From positions 16,990,594 through 17,054,593 of the forward strand of contig CM075184.1 of NCBI GenBank assembly GCA_037577475.1: a DNA stretch of 64,000 bases, written 5' to 3'. This DNA comes from Chaunax sp. Z400. Taxonomy: Eukaryota; Chordata; Actinopteri; Lophiiformes; Chaunacidae. The notes below the pieces were generated by a model. The model searched no databases. It saw only the letters and a list, made by a program, of their open reading frames with translations, and was not told where the DNA came from. The position numbers and the translations under genes were made by a program. Positions 1-11,682 of this stretch are shown in pieces. Numbering within the stretch: the stretch's first letter is position 1; every line of letters starts with the position of its first letter.

Positions 1-858
1 TCTGAGCAGAAAGAGATGAATGGCAAAGCTGTGGACCCCCATCAAGACCCGTTCATCATCACTAAGGTGCAGTATAAACTGGCATGCCGCAAGTGTCAAG
101 CAGTTTTCACCAAGGAAGAAGCGGCCATTACCCACCTTAAATCTAACTGTTTTTTCGGTCAGTCTGTGGCAAACCTGCAAGAGATGTTGCTGCGTGTCCC
201 TGGTGGTGTAGGTGCAGGGGCTGGAAGTCTCTATGACTGCCTGGCTTGTGACACTACGTTGGATGGGGAGAAAGCACTCAGTCAACACCTGGAATCGGCA
301 TTGCACAAACACAGAACAATCAAGCGATCAGCCAGAAATGCCAAAGAGCACGCTACTAGTTTATTACCTCACTCTTCAGCCTGCTTCCCCAATCCTAACA
401 CCACATCTACCTCGCAGTCTGCCACTCATCCCATCAGCAGTCCCCCTCCCCCGCCAACAACATCAGCCACCATGCCATCTTCTGCTGTCTCCTCTTCTCT
501 GTGCTCCTCCTCTACTACCCCACTCAACACCACAGCTGCCGGCAAATCATGGCCCCAGACCCCTTTCTCCAGAGCTTTAGCTGGGAAGCCCAATGCCAAT
601 CCCCCTTCTTCTTCCTCCTCTTTTCCTCCAATGTCCTCACCTTCAACGGTTACCTCAAGTTCATTGAGCACCTCAGGAGTTCAGACCTCGATACCAACAG
701 ACGTCTTTACTGACGAGTCTGACTCTGACAGCAGTCAGAAGTCAGCGGACAGGCTGGGCAGGACGACGGAGGAGTCGCAGCAGCCTGGCTTTGTCAAAGA
801 CAGTAGTAGTTGTAGTAGTAATCTTGCTAGTGTAGGAACAGACTCCATCAGATTGTAA
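1..858 (+). CDS. zfhx3: Zinc finger homeobox protein 3 (ATBF1), C-terminal end of the last exon, 5'-partial
   Basis: The frame is open from base 1 and ends at TAA 856-858, giving the last 285 residues of a protein that is about 3,700 residues in mammals. The first Met (base 16) is internal, not a start. Counting from base 1, a C2HC finger uses Cys29, Cys32, His45 and Cys50. A C2H2 finger with H-x5-H spacing uses Cys80, Cys83, His96 and His102. A Ser/Thr/Pro-rich low-complexity region follows, then an acidic DESDSDSSQKS patch and the tail SVGTDSIRL. The segments SQHLESALHKHRTI, ARNAKEH and STSGVQ match my memory of human ZFHX3, which ends in a very similar GTD..RL tail. ZFHX3 is a nuclear transcription factor with many zinc fingers and four homeodomains, acting in neuronal differentiation, circadian timing and growth control. 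The homeodomains lie upstream of the window. The human polyglycine run between the two fingers is only a short Gly/Ala/Val linker here. The paralogue zfhx4 is the main alternative. Confidence 0.9.
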   Translation, partial: SEQKEMNGKAVDPHQDPFIITKVQYKLACRKCQAVFTKEEAAITHLKSNCFFGQSVANLQEMLLRVPGGVGAGAGSLYDCLACDTTLDGEKALSQHLESALHKHRTIKRSARNAKEHATSLLPHSSACFPNPNTTSTSQSATHPISSPPPPPTTSATMPSSAVSSSLCSSSTTPLNTTAAGKSWPQTPFSRALAGKPNANPPSSSSSFPPMSSPSTVTSSSLSTSGVQTSIPTDVFTDESDSDSSQKSADRLGRTTEESQQPGFVKDSSSCSSNLASVGTDSIRL

Positions 859-3800
859 AAGAGCTTTCAGTGATGGACAATGTTTAAAAAACACTAAAAT
901 TGCAAAAAAAAATCATAAATGGAGAAAAATGAATAAAAAGCAGCAATGTTAAAAATACATTAAAAGTATACAAACCATTTTCAAAAAAAGATGTGTAAAG
1001 ACTAACTGCAATTCCAAAGCTTGTAACCAAAAATTTAAATGTTAGTGGATTGTTTTCCCATATCAACATGCTGGTTTTAGTTGGGTTTTTTTGTTGTTGT
1101 TGTTGTTTTGTTTTGTTTTATTTTGTTTTAATCAACTGAAAAATGCATACTAATATATGAGAATAGAAAAGATCGCTGCAGTTATGTTTTGGTTAATGGT
1201 AGAGGAATGCTGTACTTTATGGCAAAAATTTCACAAATGGCCCCAAGAACCTTTTTGAAGAAAATCGTGTCAACAAGCTGTCCCTTTGTTTTGTAATAAT
1301 TTCTACTTAATAGCACAGTCATAAAAAGCCAGTATGTACTGTATGGGAGAATAGTCTATCGGTTTTCTTGCTATTTAAGCATTCAGATACCAATGGCTTG
1401 CAAAAGTAAAAGAATAATGTAATGTCTATTTTATTCTCAGGTCAATAGCTCACAGATCTTTTTTGTTACAGAAATCCATGTTTTAAACTCTTTTGTTTCT
1501 TGCAGGAGATGAGGTCTTTTTTTTCCAAACTTTAATTAATAACCGAATTTTTTTTTTTTAAATTGAATAACTTTAAAGTTGAAATGTTAATAAGGCATTG
1601 TTTCTGGGCATTCCAAAAGGGTAAATGATTTGTTGATTACTAGAAATCAGTTTTTTTGGGGGGGTCACAATCCCATTATACACTGACAAGGAGTGCATTG
1701 CAGGCATAATAATGGATGATAAAAAGAGTATTAGAGATTAAAAAAAAGAAACAACCTTCTGTATTTATGATAGATATGAGCATTTTTGGTGTTAAGTAGA
1801 TTGTTGCATTGGAAATGAATTTAAACAGTATGGTAGGTTGGAAAAACTTTGTGTACATTTAGCTTTTGTATTGTCCAACTTTAAGGCGCTTCATTTGATG
1901 TTGTCTTGGTCATTCCGATAGACTAGATTATGGACAGATAATTTATCTCAACTTTATTTCTGTCGTATTCTTAACTTCTTGGGAAATGTTCACCCAAATG
2001 CCCCTCCTGACAAGGCAGGATGCTCTTTTAGAATTATTTAAATTTTATGGTTTGGTTGGCATTGCGCTATCCAAAACAGAAAAGAACCTTGGTGAAATAT
2101 TGAAAGTTTTATTATTCTATTTAATTTTGTTTTACCTTTGTGCACTTATCACTGTCTGATTTCTATTTCTCACTCATCTTGTTCCTCTCTTCGCACTTAT
2201 TTTTCTCTGCTCTTCTGTGTTTGTAGATATGTACACTACAGAGGAGGTCTTTTAGTCTTCATGTAGTGTGGCTACAGTCTTTATTTCATTTTGACAGTTT
2301 TGTTGTCATAAATGAAAATGAAAAAAGATTACTAATAATAATTCTCACGCTTTAAGATAAAAAGAAAATCCAAAGACGAAACACTTTCACCATTGGTGCA
2401 TCAATATGAGAAAAGAGGCTTCTTTATACTTGAGAATTTGTTGCTGTTTTTAGAGGAAAGAAAACAAAGTTTTAAAAGATAAAGGAGTACGCATCAGAGT
2501 TGCCGTTTTTGCTTCTTTGCAAGCAAACAGGTGGCTTTTTTACGTAAATACCAAAAACCAAAAAGGGCCCTTGTCCTTGCATTGTGGAGTAGCACCGTTA
2601 CAGAGCCATTGCAGTTTGTAAGATAGAAGTTATTGATCTTTGTTTGAGTTTTTTGTCACATTCAAATGTCCATTTTTTTAAGATAATGTATAAGGTCTGG
2701 TCTTCAAGGACATACGTTTTGCTGCTAATGTAGAATTTTGAAAGAAAGAAAAGAGTACCTAGATGCATGCTCATTTTGCTTTTGGCGAAGCTTTAACAAA
2801 AACAACAATGAACCAATTTTTTGCCTCTGCAACACCTTTTTTTTCTTGTTGCAAAAACGGAACTTTGAAGACTGTGAATATATGTTCCAAAGGACATTTT
2901 GCAGATTTTCTTTTTGAACAGACCAATGTTTAAAGCCAATGATCTATAACGTTTGTAAAGAACAGTGCATTCCAAATATCACAATGGGTTTTTCTTAAGC
3001 AAGGACTGATCATGTTTCATTTTCTTTTCATTTTTAAAGTGACTGTAAACTGTTGTGTAAATTTTTGCATCATTGGTTGCTGAACAAAGTGACCTCCATA
3101 TGTCATTTTATGCTGGCATGGAACATTACTGAAAATCCCTCCATCCAGTCAAGGTTGTTGCTCACTTGTTAAGCAAGTAATAGTTGTTACCAAAAAATGT
3201 ATATAATACATCTGGTACTGATGCGTCTCATAGGTTTAGTAACATTTATGCCAGTCAACATACAACTAGTCTCAGAGGGAAATGATGGCTGTTTTGCTGA
3301 GGTGTTGTTGCCCCTTTCCTGTGATATCCACCAGTGACTTGTCCCTTGTGTCTGCAGGGTGCCACTCCCATGAATAGATTGCAGGTTTTTAAGGGACATC
3401 TTCATTCCAAAGCATTATTTCTGGAAAAGTAGTAGTTTTTTGAAGATGTCCCTTGATTTCAGATACCTAGGATGCTTTCATTCCCAAAGAGGTCCCCCAC
3501 TTTATTTTATTGCAATGGAAATGGTTGTGCATAGATACCCCCACTCACTCACCTATGATCCAATGAACTAAAATTTTTATTTTTTAAACCAAAACCAGAC
3601 ATATTTAAATTTGAGAATAATTTCTTTATGGCCACTATTGTATAGCCAATATATTCTCCAAAATGAATCCATGGCACAATCTCAGAAGTGTCTTTAAAGT
3701 GCTTCTGATTTGGTCTGCAAGCTTGCTACTTCTCTAAAGTCCAGTTCCCTGAAATATTTTTATGTACTTTATTATTTTGCAAAATTCTTAAGTTGTACAG

Positions 3801-4332
3801 TTTTTCTCAAATATGTTCCCTTTACTTTAATACTCGGACAATGTATTGTTATTTTCTTATAAGTTTTTGTATTTTATTTTTGTTTCTGTATATTACTTTT
3901 TATCATAAATTAACACTAGCTTGAATTTGAATTGCTGTAACAAAAAAACAAAAAAAATGACCCGGCCACTTTATGGTGTGATGATATTCATTGTCTCATA
4001 GATACTATTTGAGCTCTTATTTCCAAAGTATAATCTTTTGGGCTCTTTTGTGGAAGACAAGATTGAGTTCTCTGCCAGCATTGACTGCTTGTGAGTTTGT
4101 ATGCCAGTGTGTGTGCGATTGTGTGTGTATGTGAGGGTGTTTTTCATAAGAGCCAGCATCAATTCATTTTTCCCTTGTTTTCCTTTAAATTTTTTATATG
4201 TTACACACCAAAACAAACTGAACCACAAAACTGGATTATGAGTAACTGAAATTTAGAAAATCAAATTTTTAAAATAATGATTAGAAATGAGTATGATGAA
4301 ACCGAAGCACTGAGCAGTTTTTATTTTGATTG

Positions 4333-4338
4333 AATAAA
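4333..4338 (+). terminator. Candidate proximal poly(A) signal AATAAA
   Basis: This is a perfect AATAAA hexamer about 3.5 kb after the zfhx3 stop, followed within 10-30 nt by TG-containing sequence. It would give a 3' UTR of about 3.5 kb. Sequence after it still looks UTR-like, so it may be one of two alternative sites. Confidence 0.35.
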
Positions 4339-5699
4339 TGAATGTGGCCAAAGCTTTATGTCGTTGAAACAAAAATTTAAAAAAAATTGCAAGTTGTGCC
4401 CCAGATAAGTGTATATTTTATTGTGGCACAAAACGTTACTGTGGATAATGTAATCCACTGACATCGGGATACTTGATATTGATGGACACTTACAAAGACA
4501 AGGTTTTGCTGTAGAGGTCATTTTTGCCCACTGTGAAAACAAACATGTTCCTGTACACAGATATAGATATATTTAAACAAGACATCAACTTTGTTTTTGT
4601 TTTTTTGTTTTTCTTTTGTTTTTTGTTTTTGAGATGAAGAAGGAATGAAAAGAAAAAAAGGACTCTGGGAAGTTTTGGAGATTTCTTTAGGAGGATATGA
4701 GAGGCTGTGGGCACACCAAAACTGGTCATGGGAGCCAAAGACGGGCTCGAAACAGCTTTAAAACCACCTCCTTATTTGATTACTGACAACTCTGTAATAG
4801 GAATGGACTCTGGAACCAATGGACATGTGTGACACAGAGAGGAAAATCCTTAGATGAAACCGAACTTAAGTGGCTCCAGCTGCCTCTTTCTCCTTTCTGT
4901 CTCTCTTTTTTTTCTCCAACTCTGCCTCTGCTTCTGCTCTTTGATGGACATTTTCCAAATTTCAGGACAGGATGGACAGAGATGCTTGCTTCATTTCTCC
5001 CAGATCATGTTGCTAACCGTTTCATTTCCTTGTGCTTGTCTCGGGTTGACAAGTAAAGCTCTCCAGTCAAATGGCGGCTCACCCCTCTCTCCGTTGATTA
5101 CATAATCTAAATAGATAAATTAATGACAGAGAGAGGGGCTTTGGAAGCTGTCATTTTAAAAGAGGCAGTTACACTAAAAAAGCGTATTAACCAAAATTAA
5201 CAACCAAACTAACAACCAAACAACCATTTGCTCCAACTTCAAAGATGAACTGTTACTTGGAGCTCTCTGTTCCTTTTGTGACTTCTGGTGCCACAATGTT
5301 TTTTTTATGCTTTTAGTTTTTCTTTTGGTTTCCTTGAATTACTCCTCTTTCGAGCCTCATAAGCATGGCTCTGTGGCTCCAGGCAGCCTATCTGAGGGTA
5401 GAAAAAACAGCCTTGCAATGTACAAAAAAGAGCAAGTTAAACCAAAAATGTTGTTCTTGATGTCTTTTCTATACTGTAGTCTTGTTAGCTTTTTTGTTAC
5501 TGTAATTATATGATGAAGATTTCCAAACTGTACCAAATGACTTGGAAACTAACAGACATACAACCACATGGAACTTCAGACTTTTAAAGAAATTTTTGTC
5601 ACAAAACCTTGTTGTCCTAGTTAAGTTGATTGTAGATGGTAATTGAATATACTCCTTTGAAAATATTTCATCAAGTATGTTTCTTGCTCATTGTGATAC

Positions 5700-5705
5700 A
5701 TTAAA
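5700..5705 (+). terminator. Candidate distal poly(A) signal ATTAAA
   Basis: This is the commonest variant hexamer, ATTAAA. It lies at the end of the repeat-free block and about 115 bp before the SINE-like repeat. Together with the sudden loss of UTR-like texture, this makes it a plausible end for the longest zfhx3 transcript. Confidence 0.35.
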
Positions 5706-5817
5706 AAAAGTATGAGCAGACATTGCAGTGGTTTGGACTCCTCTTTGAGTGTCGTGGATTTGATGACTTGCAGTCGATATACTACTACTTGGCAGAACCC
5801 AGATTTGAAGAGCCCCA

Positions 5818-6165
5818 ATTGCTCACAGCGCTGTTGCCTCACAGCAAGAAGGTCCTGGGTTCAAATTCAACTTGAGGACCTGGGACTTTTCTGTGTGGAG
5901 TTTCCATCTTTCCTTGTCTACGTGGGTTCTCTCCAGGTTTTCCAGCTTCCTCCCCACCACCAAAAACATGCAATATAGGTGAATTGGTGACTCTAAATTG
6001 ACCGTAGGTGTGAATGTGAGTGTGAATGGTTGTTTGTCATTCTATGTAGCCCTGTGATAAACTGGTGACCTGTCCAGGGTGAACCCCACCTCCCGCCCAA
6101 AGTCAGCTAGGATAGGCTCCAGCCCCTCCGCGACCCTACACAGGATTACAGAAAATGAAGGGTGG
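5818..6165 (+). mobile_element. tRNA-headed SINE-like repeat, copy 1
   Basis: This is a diverged copy of a very common fish interspersed repeat. The tRNA-like head (GTTGCCTCACAGCAAGAAGG, then CCTGGGTTCAAATTC) contains a pol III box B match GGTTCAAATTC at 5858-5868. The box A side is truncated or degraded. The body carries the typical GTGTGGAGTTT and GGTGAATTGGTGACTCTAAA segments and the closing GATAGGCTCCAGCCCC. The same subfamily occurs in inverted orientation at 18,955-19,306. I cannot name the database family with certainty. Confidence 0.75.
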
Positions 6166-9164
6166 CTGAGAGAGTTAACTTTTAACCAAATTTAGCATAG
6201 GTGCCTTACATTCTCTTCATAGGTGGTTTGCTTGTCCGTCAATTGCAATGCCAGCTCTATTTTACAAAGCCTCAACCTTTGTCCACCTTTCAAATGCTGT
6301 TCTCTCTGGCAAAATGATACAGTGTTCACACTATACAGTGCGTAGTTCAGGACGCCTTGGAGTTTGGACCATTCCCAATGAAAACAGAGCCGGTCCAGCT
6401 CTGCCTGTGAAGCAAAATGTAATTTTCAGCAGACATTGAGGTGAAGTAACAGACAGACACACACTGATCACCAACATTTGTAAGCTCAAACTAATTACCA
6501 TAAATTTGTACCATAAACCAGAAAAATTTGTTAAATGTACTATGTTCAACTCATCTATGTTGTTAACATTATAATGGATTAGCACAGTTTTAATTGATAT
6601 GTGGAATTATCTTTCAGATTGCTCCAGCCTCTGAAATTCTATCTGCCCATGTGTTGTATTCAGACCGCTGGTTGAGTTTGCCTTAGCCTGATTTATTCAT
6701 ATTGAACAACAACTGTAAACTTCATAATTAAAGGTGGCTATTCATAACTAATATTATCAGAAGCATTGGTATTGAAGCTTGGAATAATGCAATCTCATGT
6801 AATCTTCTTTAGTAATTATCTACATAGAGTGTTAAAACAAGACAGAACTTGTGAAAATAACATTTTCCATATGGGAAGACTAAAATGACTACACTCATTA
6901 TTGTCTTGTAAATGTTCTCATGCATTATAATTATTATTTTGGCAAATTCATACTTACTATACTGGGTATTTAGTAGTCCTTTCATAGAGCAAATATAGTA
7001 AAACTGATATGGTCTATATGTTCATTTAAGGTGGGCATCAATAATACCAATACACAGATACTTCTTTGACACTTTCATCACTTATTGCTTGTTCAACATA
7101 TCTGTCATATTACACAAACATGAACATCCATTTTTGATTTGTTTAAACGAGTAAATTGATAATATTCAATGTGATCTTTCAACTGCTGTATTGCTCTCAC
7201 GACTCAGTTGTTTGATATTTCTTATACGTTAAACTTATTTTCTAAAATTTGTGAAAATGATACCCTTTGTAAGGTTATGAAAAAAGCCAAAATCTGAGGA
7301 GCATCAATGCTCTAAAGCAAGTTTAAGGAAGAGGCCTCCTGTGTCCAGCAACAGGCAAGATTCATTGGCCATGTTGAGCCAATTAACACGCAAGGTTACA
7401 TCCCGAATGAATTAAAAACACCCTAATCCGATCAGTGTGAAAAGACCATTTCCTTTCACAGGCCTAGTCCAGATGGCACTCACGCTCAGATGCTGCAGTA
7501 GACCAGGCCCAGTCACATACTGTGAAATTGGGTTAGTTCCTGAGTCTAACATGGGCCCTGGGCAATGTGAGCTCCCAAGACCATTCTCTCCTGGCCTACA
7601 GGTACAGTGCCCAGTTTGCCAATCTTTGGCCCCATATTCAATCATGATTCTCAGTGTGATAAAGTAAAGCAGTTTTTTTCAGTGAGGGCTGACAACTTCT
7701 CAGAGTCATTTGTCTCATTGGACCAGTCAACCTTTTACATATCCTAAATAGCCCTTGACATACCACAGAATGTTCTCTTTTGTAGCACAAAGACAAGCAC
7801 AGCTCTGTTGGATTGAATATCACAGACTGTTTGTACACTCTGACCTGAGCTGGGTGGTGTTACCATGCTAAGGTCCAAGTCCTTGCTTTGTTAGAATAAT
7901 GGCTTGTTGGAGTTTCCAGAGTTCCTTAGTATCGGCTTTCAGCCTTTGCAGGGAATAAATGGAAACATTTTAGATGATTCACATCAAAATGACTACAAAA
8001 GCTGTGGTTGTGCTACATCATCTTGGTCTTTGTTTTGAGTTAAAAAAAAATCTCTCTAATGGCTGCTTGACTTACAGTAAGGTTAGTATTACCACGTGAC
8101 ACCACAAAGACAGAAAATGAGGAGCAGAAGCTGTAAAGGAAACCACAGCATCACACATCCCAGCAGTTAATTCCACACCACTATGGTTGGAGCATCCTCC
8201 CTCCATCTTAGACGAGGGATGGAGGTCACTGCTGCCAAAGTGACCTGCTCTAGCATCTGCAAATAATCCAAAATGTTTTAATCAGAAATCACAAAAGTAT
8301 GTAGAGTTAAAAACAAGGGTTGTTACTGATACTAAACCTTTTGAAGGCTGTAGGAAAATCTTTACAGTAGAAATATCTGCAAACTGCAAACATCACAGTA
8401 GTAAATAATAATAATAATAATAAAGATATATTTGCTAACTAATCCGATGAAGACATAACAAACCTGGCCAGCTTTGCACATGAGCAGCTTTTACTGCTGC
8501 TGACAATGGTTAGCTTCTTCCATGTGAACATGGATGACCATGAAGAACAGGAATTCCACTGCCAAGCCTCAAGCAACATAGTCCTTTTCATATCACATAG
8601 CCATACCTTCCCACCACATATATATATATATATACCTCCACCCCCACATATGCCTCTTTACCTCGCCACATTGTCTTCTTCCCCTATCAATGTCAAAGGC
8701 AAATTACACTTCAGCCTCGAGGAAAGGTCAAACTAATTCAATCTAATCTGTCGGATGGATGGGTGAGTGAGGATTAAAGATAAATTGAATGGAATGAAAA
8801 AATTAAAAGGCTGAACTTTTGAATTACAGCCTAGATTTTCCTGATGCAAGATGGGCTGACCAGTCTTCACTTCACATAGCAAAATACTACACAATATACA
8901 CATTGGAGTTACCCCCACCTGTGCTGGTTTAGTGAGTGGCCTATAAACCTCCTCTGCCTGAATTCCACCTTGCTTTCCACCCACATGGGATTCATGTTGG
9001 AGAAGGTGAGGAGGGTGTCTTGTAGGCTCTGGGCCATGCCGAAGCGTTTCCCGTCTCCTGAACACAGGATCAGGTGTCGTCATTTTCACGGCACCTTCTG
9101 GTTCTGTTTAGCAGGAAATGAGGTCCATCAGAAGGACTCTGACCAAAACTGAGTCAGAATGGGC
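6166..9164. other. Intergenic stretch, no gene recognised
   Basis: AT-rich unique-looking sequence. It holds a short (AAT)n run at 8403-8423 and a short (TA)n at about 8621-8633. The small ORFs on both strands have no recognisable domains or codon signal. I identified no transposon. Confidence 0.6.
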
Positions 9165-9600
9165 CCTGACAGGCAGGAATATTAGCCCGTGATGGCAGTC
9201 AGTAATTGAATGATCGGCTCTGCTCCCTCACTTGTAATGAAGAGAATATGTGCTGGGAATGTGTTTGTCCTTCTCCATGCTTTGTCTACCGCCCCCTTTC
9301 TTTTTGTAGGAGAGGGGGGCAAAAATAAGGAATCCTTCAAAGTGCTTCTCATGGTGTCATTTCTGTAACCTCAAAGCGACGATGCATTAAGAAGGCTTCG
9401 GGTCGAGCTCTGCCTGAGAGTGCTTTCACCCTTAAACAAAGCTGCGCTGATAGTGTCGTGAGAGCATGAGCTGAAGTACATGAGAGATCAATTATCACAC
9501 CTCATTTTGTTCTCATATGCAAAATGATAATGGGTGGTTCATGTCAGTCCTGAACCATCAGGTGGTGTGTCCTTTCCTCTGTAAATGTGTTTCGCAGATT
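9165..9600. promoter_or_regulatory. Candidate conserved non-coding element with a T-box site
   Basis: A non-repetitive block with several CpGs kept in AT-rich surroundings (9375-9460) and TAAT/ATTA cores. It has a perfect T-box half-site TCACACCT at 9495-9502 and an octamer-like ATGCAAAA shortly after. Composition suggests an enhancer, but conservation was not tested. Confidence 0.35.
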
Positions 9601-10084
9601 GTATGACGGGGTCTGTTAAAGCCCTTCAACAGTTAAAAAGCTGAAGGGAAAGAATTTGGCTTCTCCTTGATCTGTCTTCAGATGTCCCTCTGCGGACAAG
9701 ATTTAAGAGTGGTAAACTAACAGAATAAACCTAACACTCAGCATGATATCACCACACACTTGTAAACACTACTTTCATATTGTAAAAGAAAAAAAATATA
9801 TAGTTTTGTTGTTTGTTGGGAAAAAGTAGACCTGTCTGTCTATGCAGAGTTTAAAAGGCTTGGGTTTAAGGCATGAGTGAGGGGAAGGTGATGCTGTTGA
9901 GGAAGCAGGAGGCACAGCTTTGAGGCACAGCATAATATTTCACAGAGCTTTGGGGAGAATGTCAACTCTGAGAATATTTCATAATACAATAATTGCTTTG
10001 AGACTTGCTCTTATTAATGTTTCACTGACTTAGGTATAGGACTCTTTTTTTTAAACTTTAACCAAAATCAGTTGTAGTGTATTG
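9601..10084. other. Intergenic stretch, nothing recognised
   Basis: AT-rich sequence between two candidate regulatory blocks, with an A-run near 9787-9797. I see no gene, repeat family or structural element. Confidence 0.5.
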
Positions 10085-10235
10085 CTGTTGGAATGACTGT
10101 CAGACTGGGCCCTGACCCTGGGCTGGCTGCTATAATGATGGGAAGATGAAAGAGTCAGGCCCATTCCCAGGCTGCCTTATTGGGGGGTGCAAGCCTGTGA
10201 AATGGAGAGATAATGGAGACCAGGTGTGGATGCCT
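10085..10235. promoter_or_regulatory. Candidate conserved non-coding element
   Basis: A GC-richer non-repetitive island in AT-rich DNA. It has two inverted pairs, GGGCCCTGAC (10108-10117) with GTCAGGCCC (10154-10162), and CCTGGG with CCCAGG (10166-10171). It also has a TGACTGTCAG segment resembling paired MEIS/TGIF half-sites. Function is inferred only. Confidence 0.3.
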
Positions 10236-10544
10236 GAGACACTCCTCAGTCAGTCTGAGAGCTCCTCTCAGTGAGAAGGAGGGCACACTGCCACTGCTGA
10301 AAGCACACTGTTCCACAACTCCTCACACACATGCATATAATGTATAATATATGTAAATATATAGTGATAACTTCAGTATATATTCTTATGTTGGTGTGTT
10401 GTGGTATACTGTACCTGTATTCAAACTGGTGCTGAGCTGCCTTTATCTCTCCCATCAAAACTTCATTGTGGCTTGTATTCCTAAAATGAGATGTGGGCTG
10501 AAGATCAATATTTTCCTTGGATGATGTCTACTTTGCTGCATCTA

Positions 10545-10900
10545 TGGTATCGATAAACATGATAATTTGACCATCCAGAACAATCATCCCTTGTATCTGT
10601 CATTAATTAAAAGCAGGGAAGTTTTAAAAGCAAGGTCAGGTAGACTGGCCGCAAAAGTGTTTCTAATTGGAACAGACAGGCTCGCAAAGCACTGCTGTAA
10701 TTACAGCCTAATTAGCAGGCAGCTTGAAGAATCCCACATTCCAGTTAACATCAACAATTTAACCCTTTACCAGAACGCTTTAAGAACAGATTTCACAGAT
10801 TCTAGGAGATCGTCTGGGAGAAACAGTAGTGTCGTCTGTTTTCTACAGGAGGTCTGTAAATGTCAATTGGAGAGAGCGCTGAAAATGTTGAAGAGGGACT
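10545..10900. promoter_or_regulatory. Candidate conserved non-coding element rich in homeodomain cores
   Basis: A dense run of TAATT-type cores (CATTAATTAAAAG, CTAATTGG, GTAATTACAG, CTAATTAGC) with several retained CpGs and no simple repeats. This is the texture of vertebrate developmental enhancers. AATTACAGCCTAATT at 10699-10713 recurs exactly at 12977-12991. The ORF running through it (10567-10938) has no domain and is probably chance. Confidence 0.45.
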
Positions 10901-11573
10901 CAAGTGAAGATAAGTCCTCATTAAAGTCTTCTCCATAAGAGCTTGTTGAATGATAAATGTTAAACATTGATTACATACAAATAGGAATGACTCTCTTATC
11001 ATCATCTGCTATTGTCTTCCTAACATTATCGCATAATTATATCTAATAGGGTCCTATTGAGTGAGTGAATTCCTAATTATTCCAACATGAATAAGGGGCA
11101 ATCACAGTGCCTGCCATACGAACAAGCATGCAAAGGTAGTCCGTTCACAAGAATATTCAAACATTGCATGAAGGCAGACTCCTGTTTGATTTATTCTGTT
11201 GGATTAATAAAAGGTTGTCACAAATGATGGCTGATCTATTTAGCTCAAATGTGGCTGCACATTTTGGATTGTAGCTTTTCATCAGTCATTATGTTTACTA
11301 GATCATTTTTGGGTGAGCACAAAGACCTGCTCCAAATGATTTTTTTTTTTTAAACTTCAAATTCAAAACAGAGAGCCAATGAAAATATGTATGAGAGACA
11401 ACAAAAACATATTTTCAGTAGCTACAAGTCAGGGTGAACACAGTCAAGTGGGATCTCAAAGATTGTCATTTTTTACTTTGTGATTAGGTTGTTTTTGGTT
11501 TTTGGATGAAAATTCAGTTGTCAAATGCTGATATTGCTGATATTTCATTTGAGTTCATTCTTCTCGAGCCATT
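10901..11573. other. Intergenic stretch, nothing recognised
   Basis: AT-rich DNA with scattered ATTA cores and a T-run at 11341-11351. No gene or repeat family seen. Confidence 0.5.
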
Positions 11574-11585
11574 TATATATATATA

Positions 11586-11658
<73 letters not shown>

Positions 11659-11682
11659 TGTATATGTGTGTATATGTATATT
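11574..11682. repeat. (TA)n microsatellite with TG interruptions
   Basis: A nearly pure TA run of about 70 bp, flanked on both sides by TGTGTG patches and containing ATATACTGTATAT at its right end. It is self-complementary and could extrude as a cruciform. The Tyr/Ile-repeat ORFs across it are artefacts. Confidence 0.95.

Larger units (their letters stand above)
859..5725 (+). other. zfhx3: Probable long 3' UTR of zfhx3
   Basis: After the stop codon comes about 4.9 kb of AT-rich sequence with T-rich and A-rich runs, no recognisable transposon and no credible ORF. It ends just before a SINE-like insertion at about 5.82 kb. A multi-kilobase 3' UTR is usual for mammalian ZFHX3. Two poly(A) signals could end it, AATAAA at 4333 and ATTAAA at 5700. 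An AATAAA at 932-937, only 75 nt after the stop, looks too early. The boundary is inferred from sequence texture, since there are no transcript data here. Confidence 0.5.

Noticed and set aside
1..858. Assignment to zfhx4 instead of zfhx3
   Set aside because: The SQHLESALHKHRTI, ARNAKEH and STSGVQ segments fit ZFHX3 as I remember it. A protein search would settle it.
932..937. AATAAA just after the zfhx3 stop
   Set aside because: It would leave a 3' UTR under 0.1 kb, unlike the long one typical of this gene. It lies in an A-rich stretch where the word is likely by chance.
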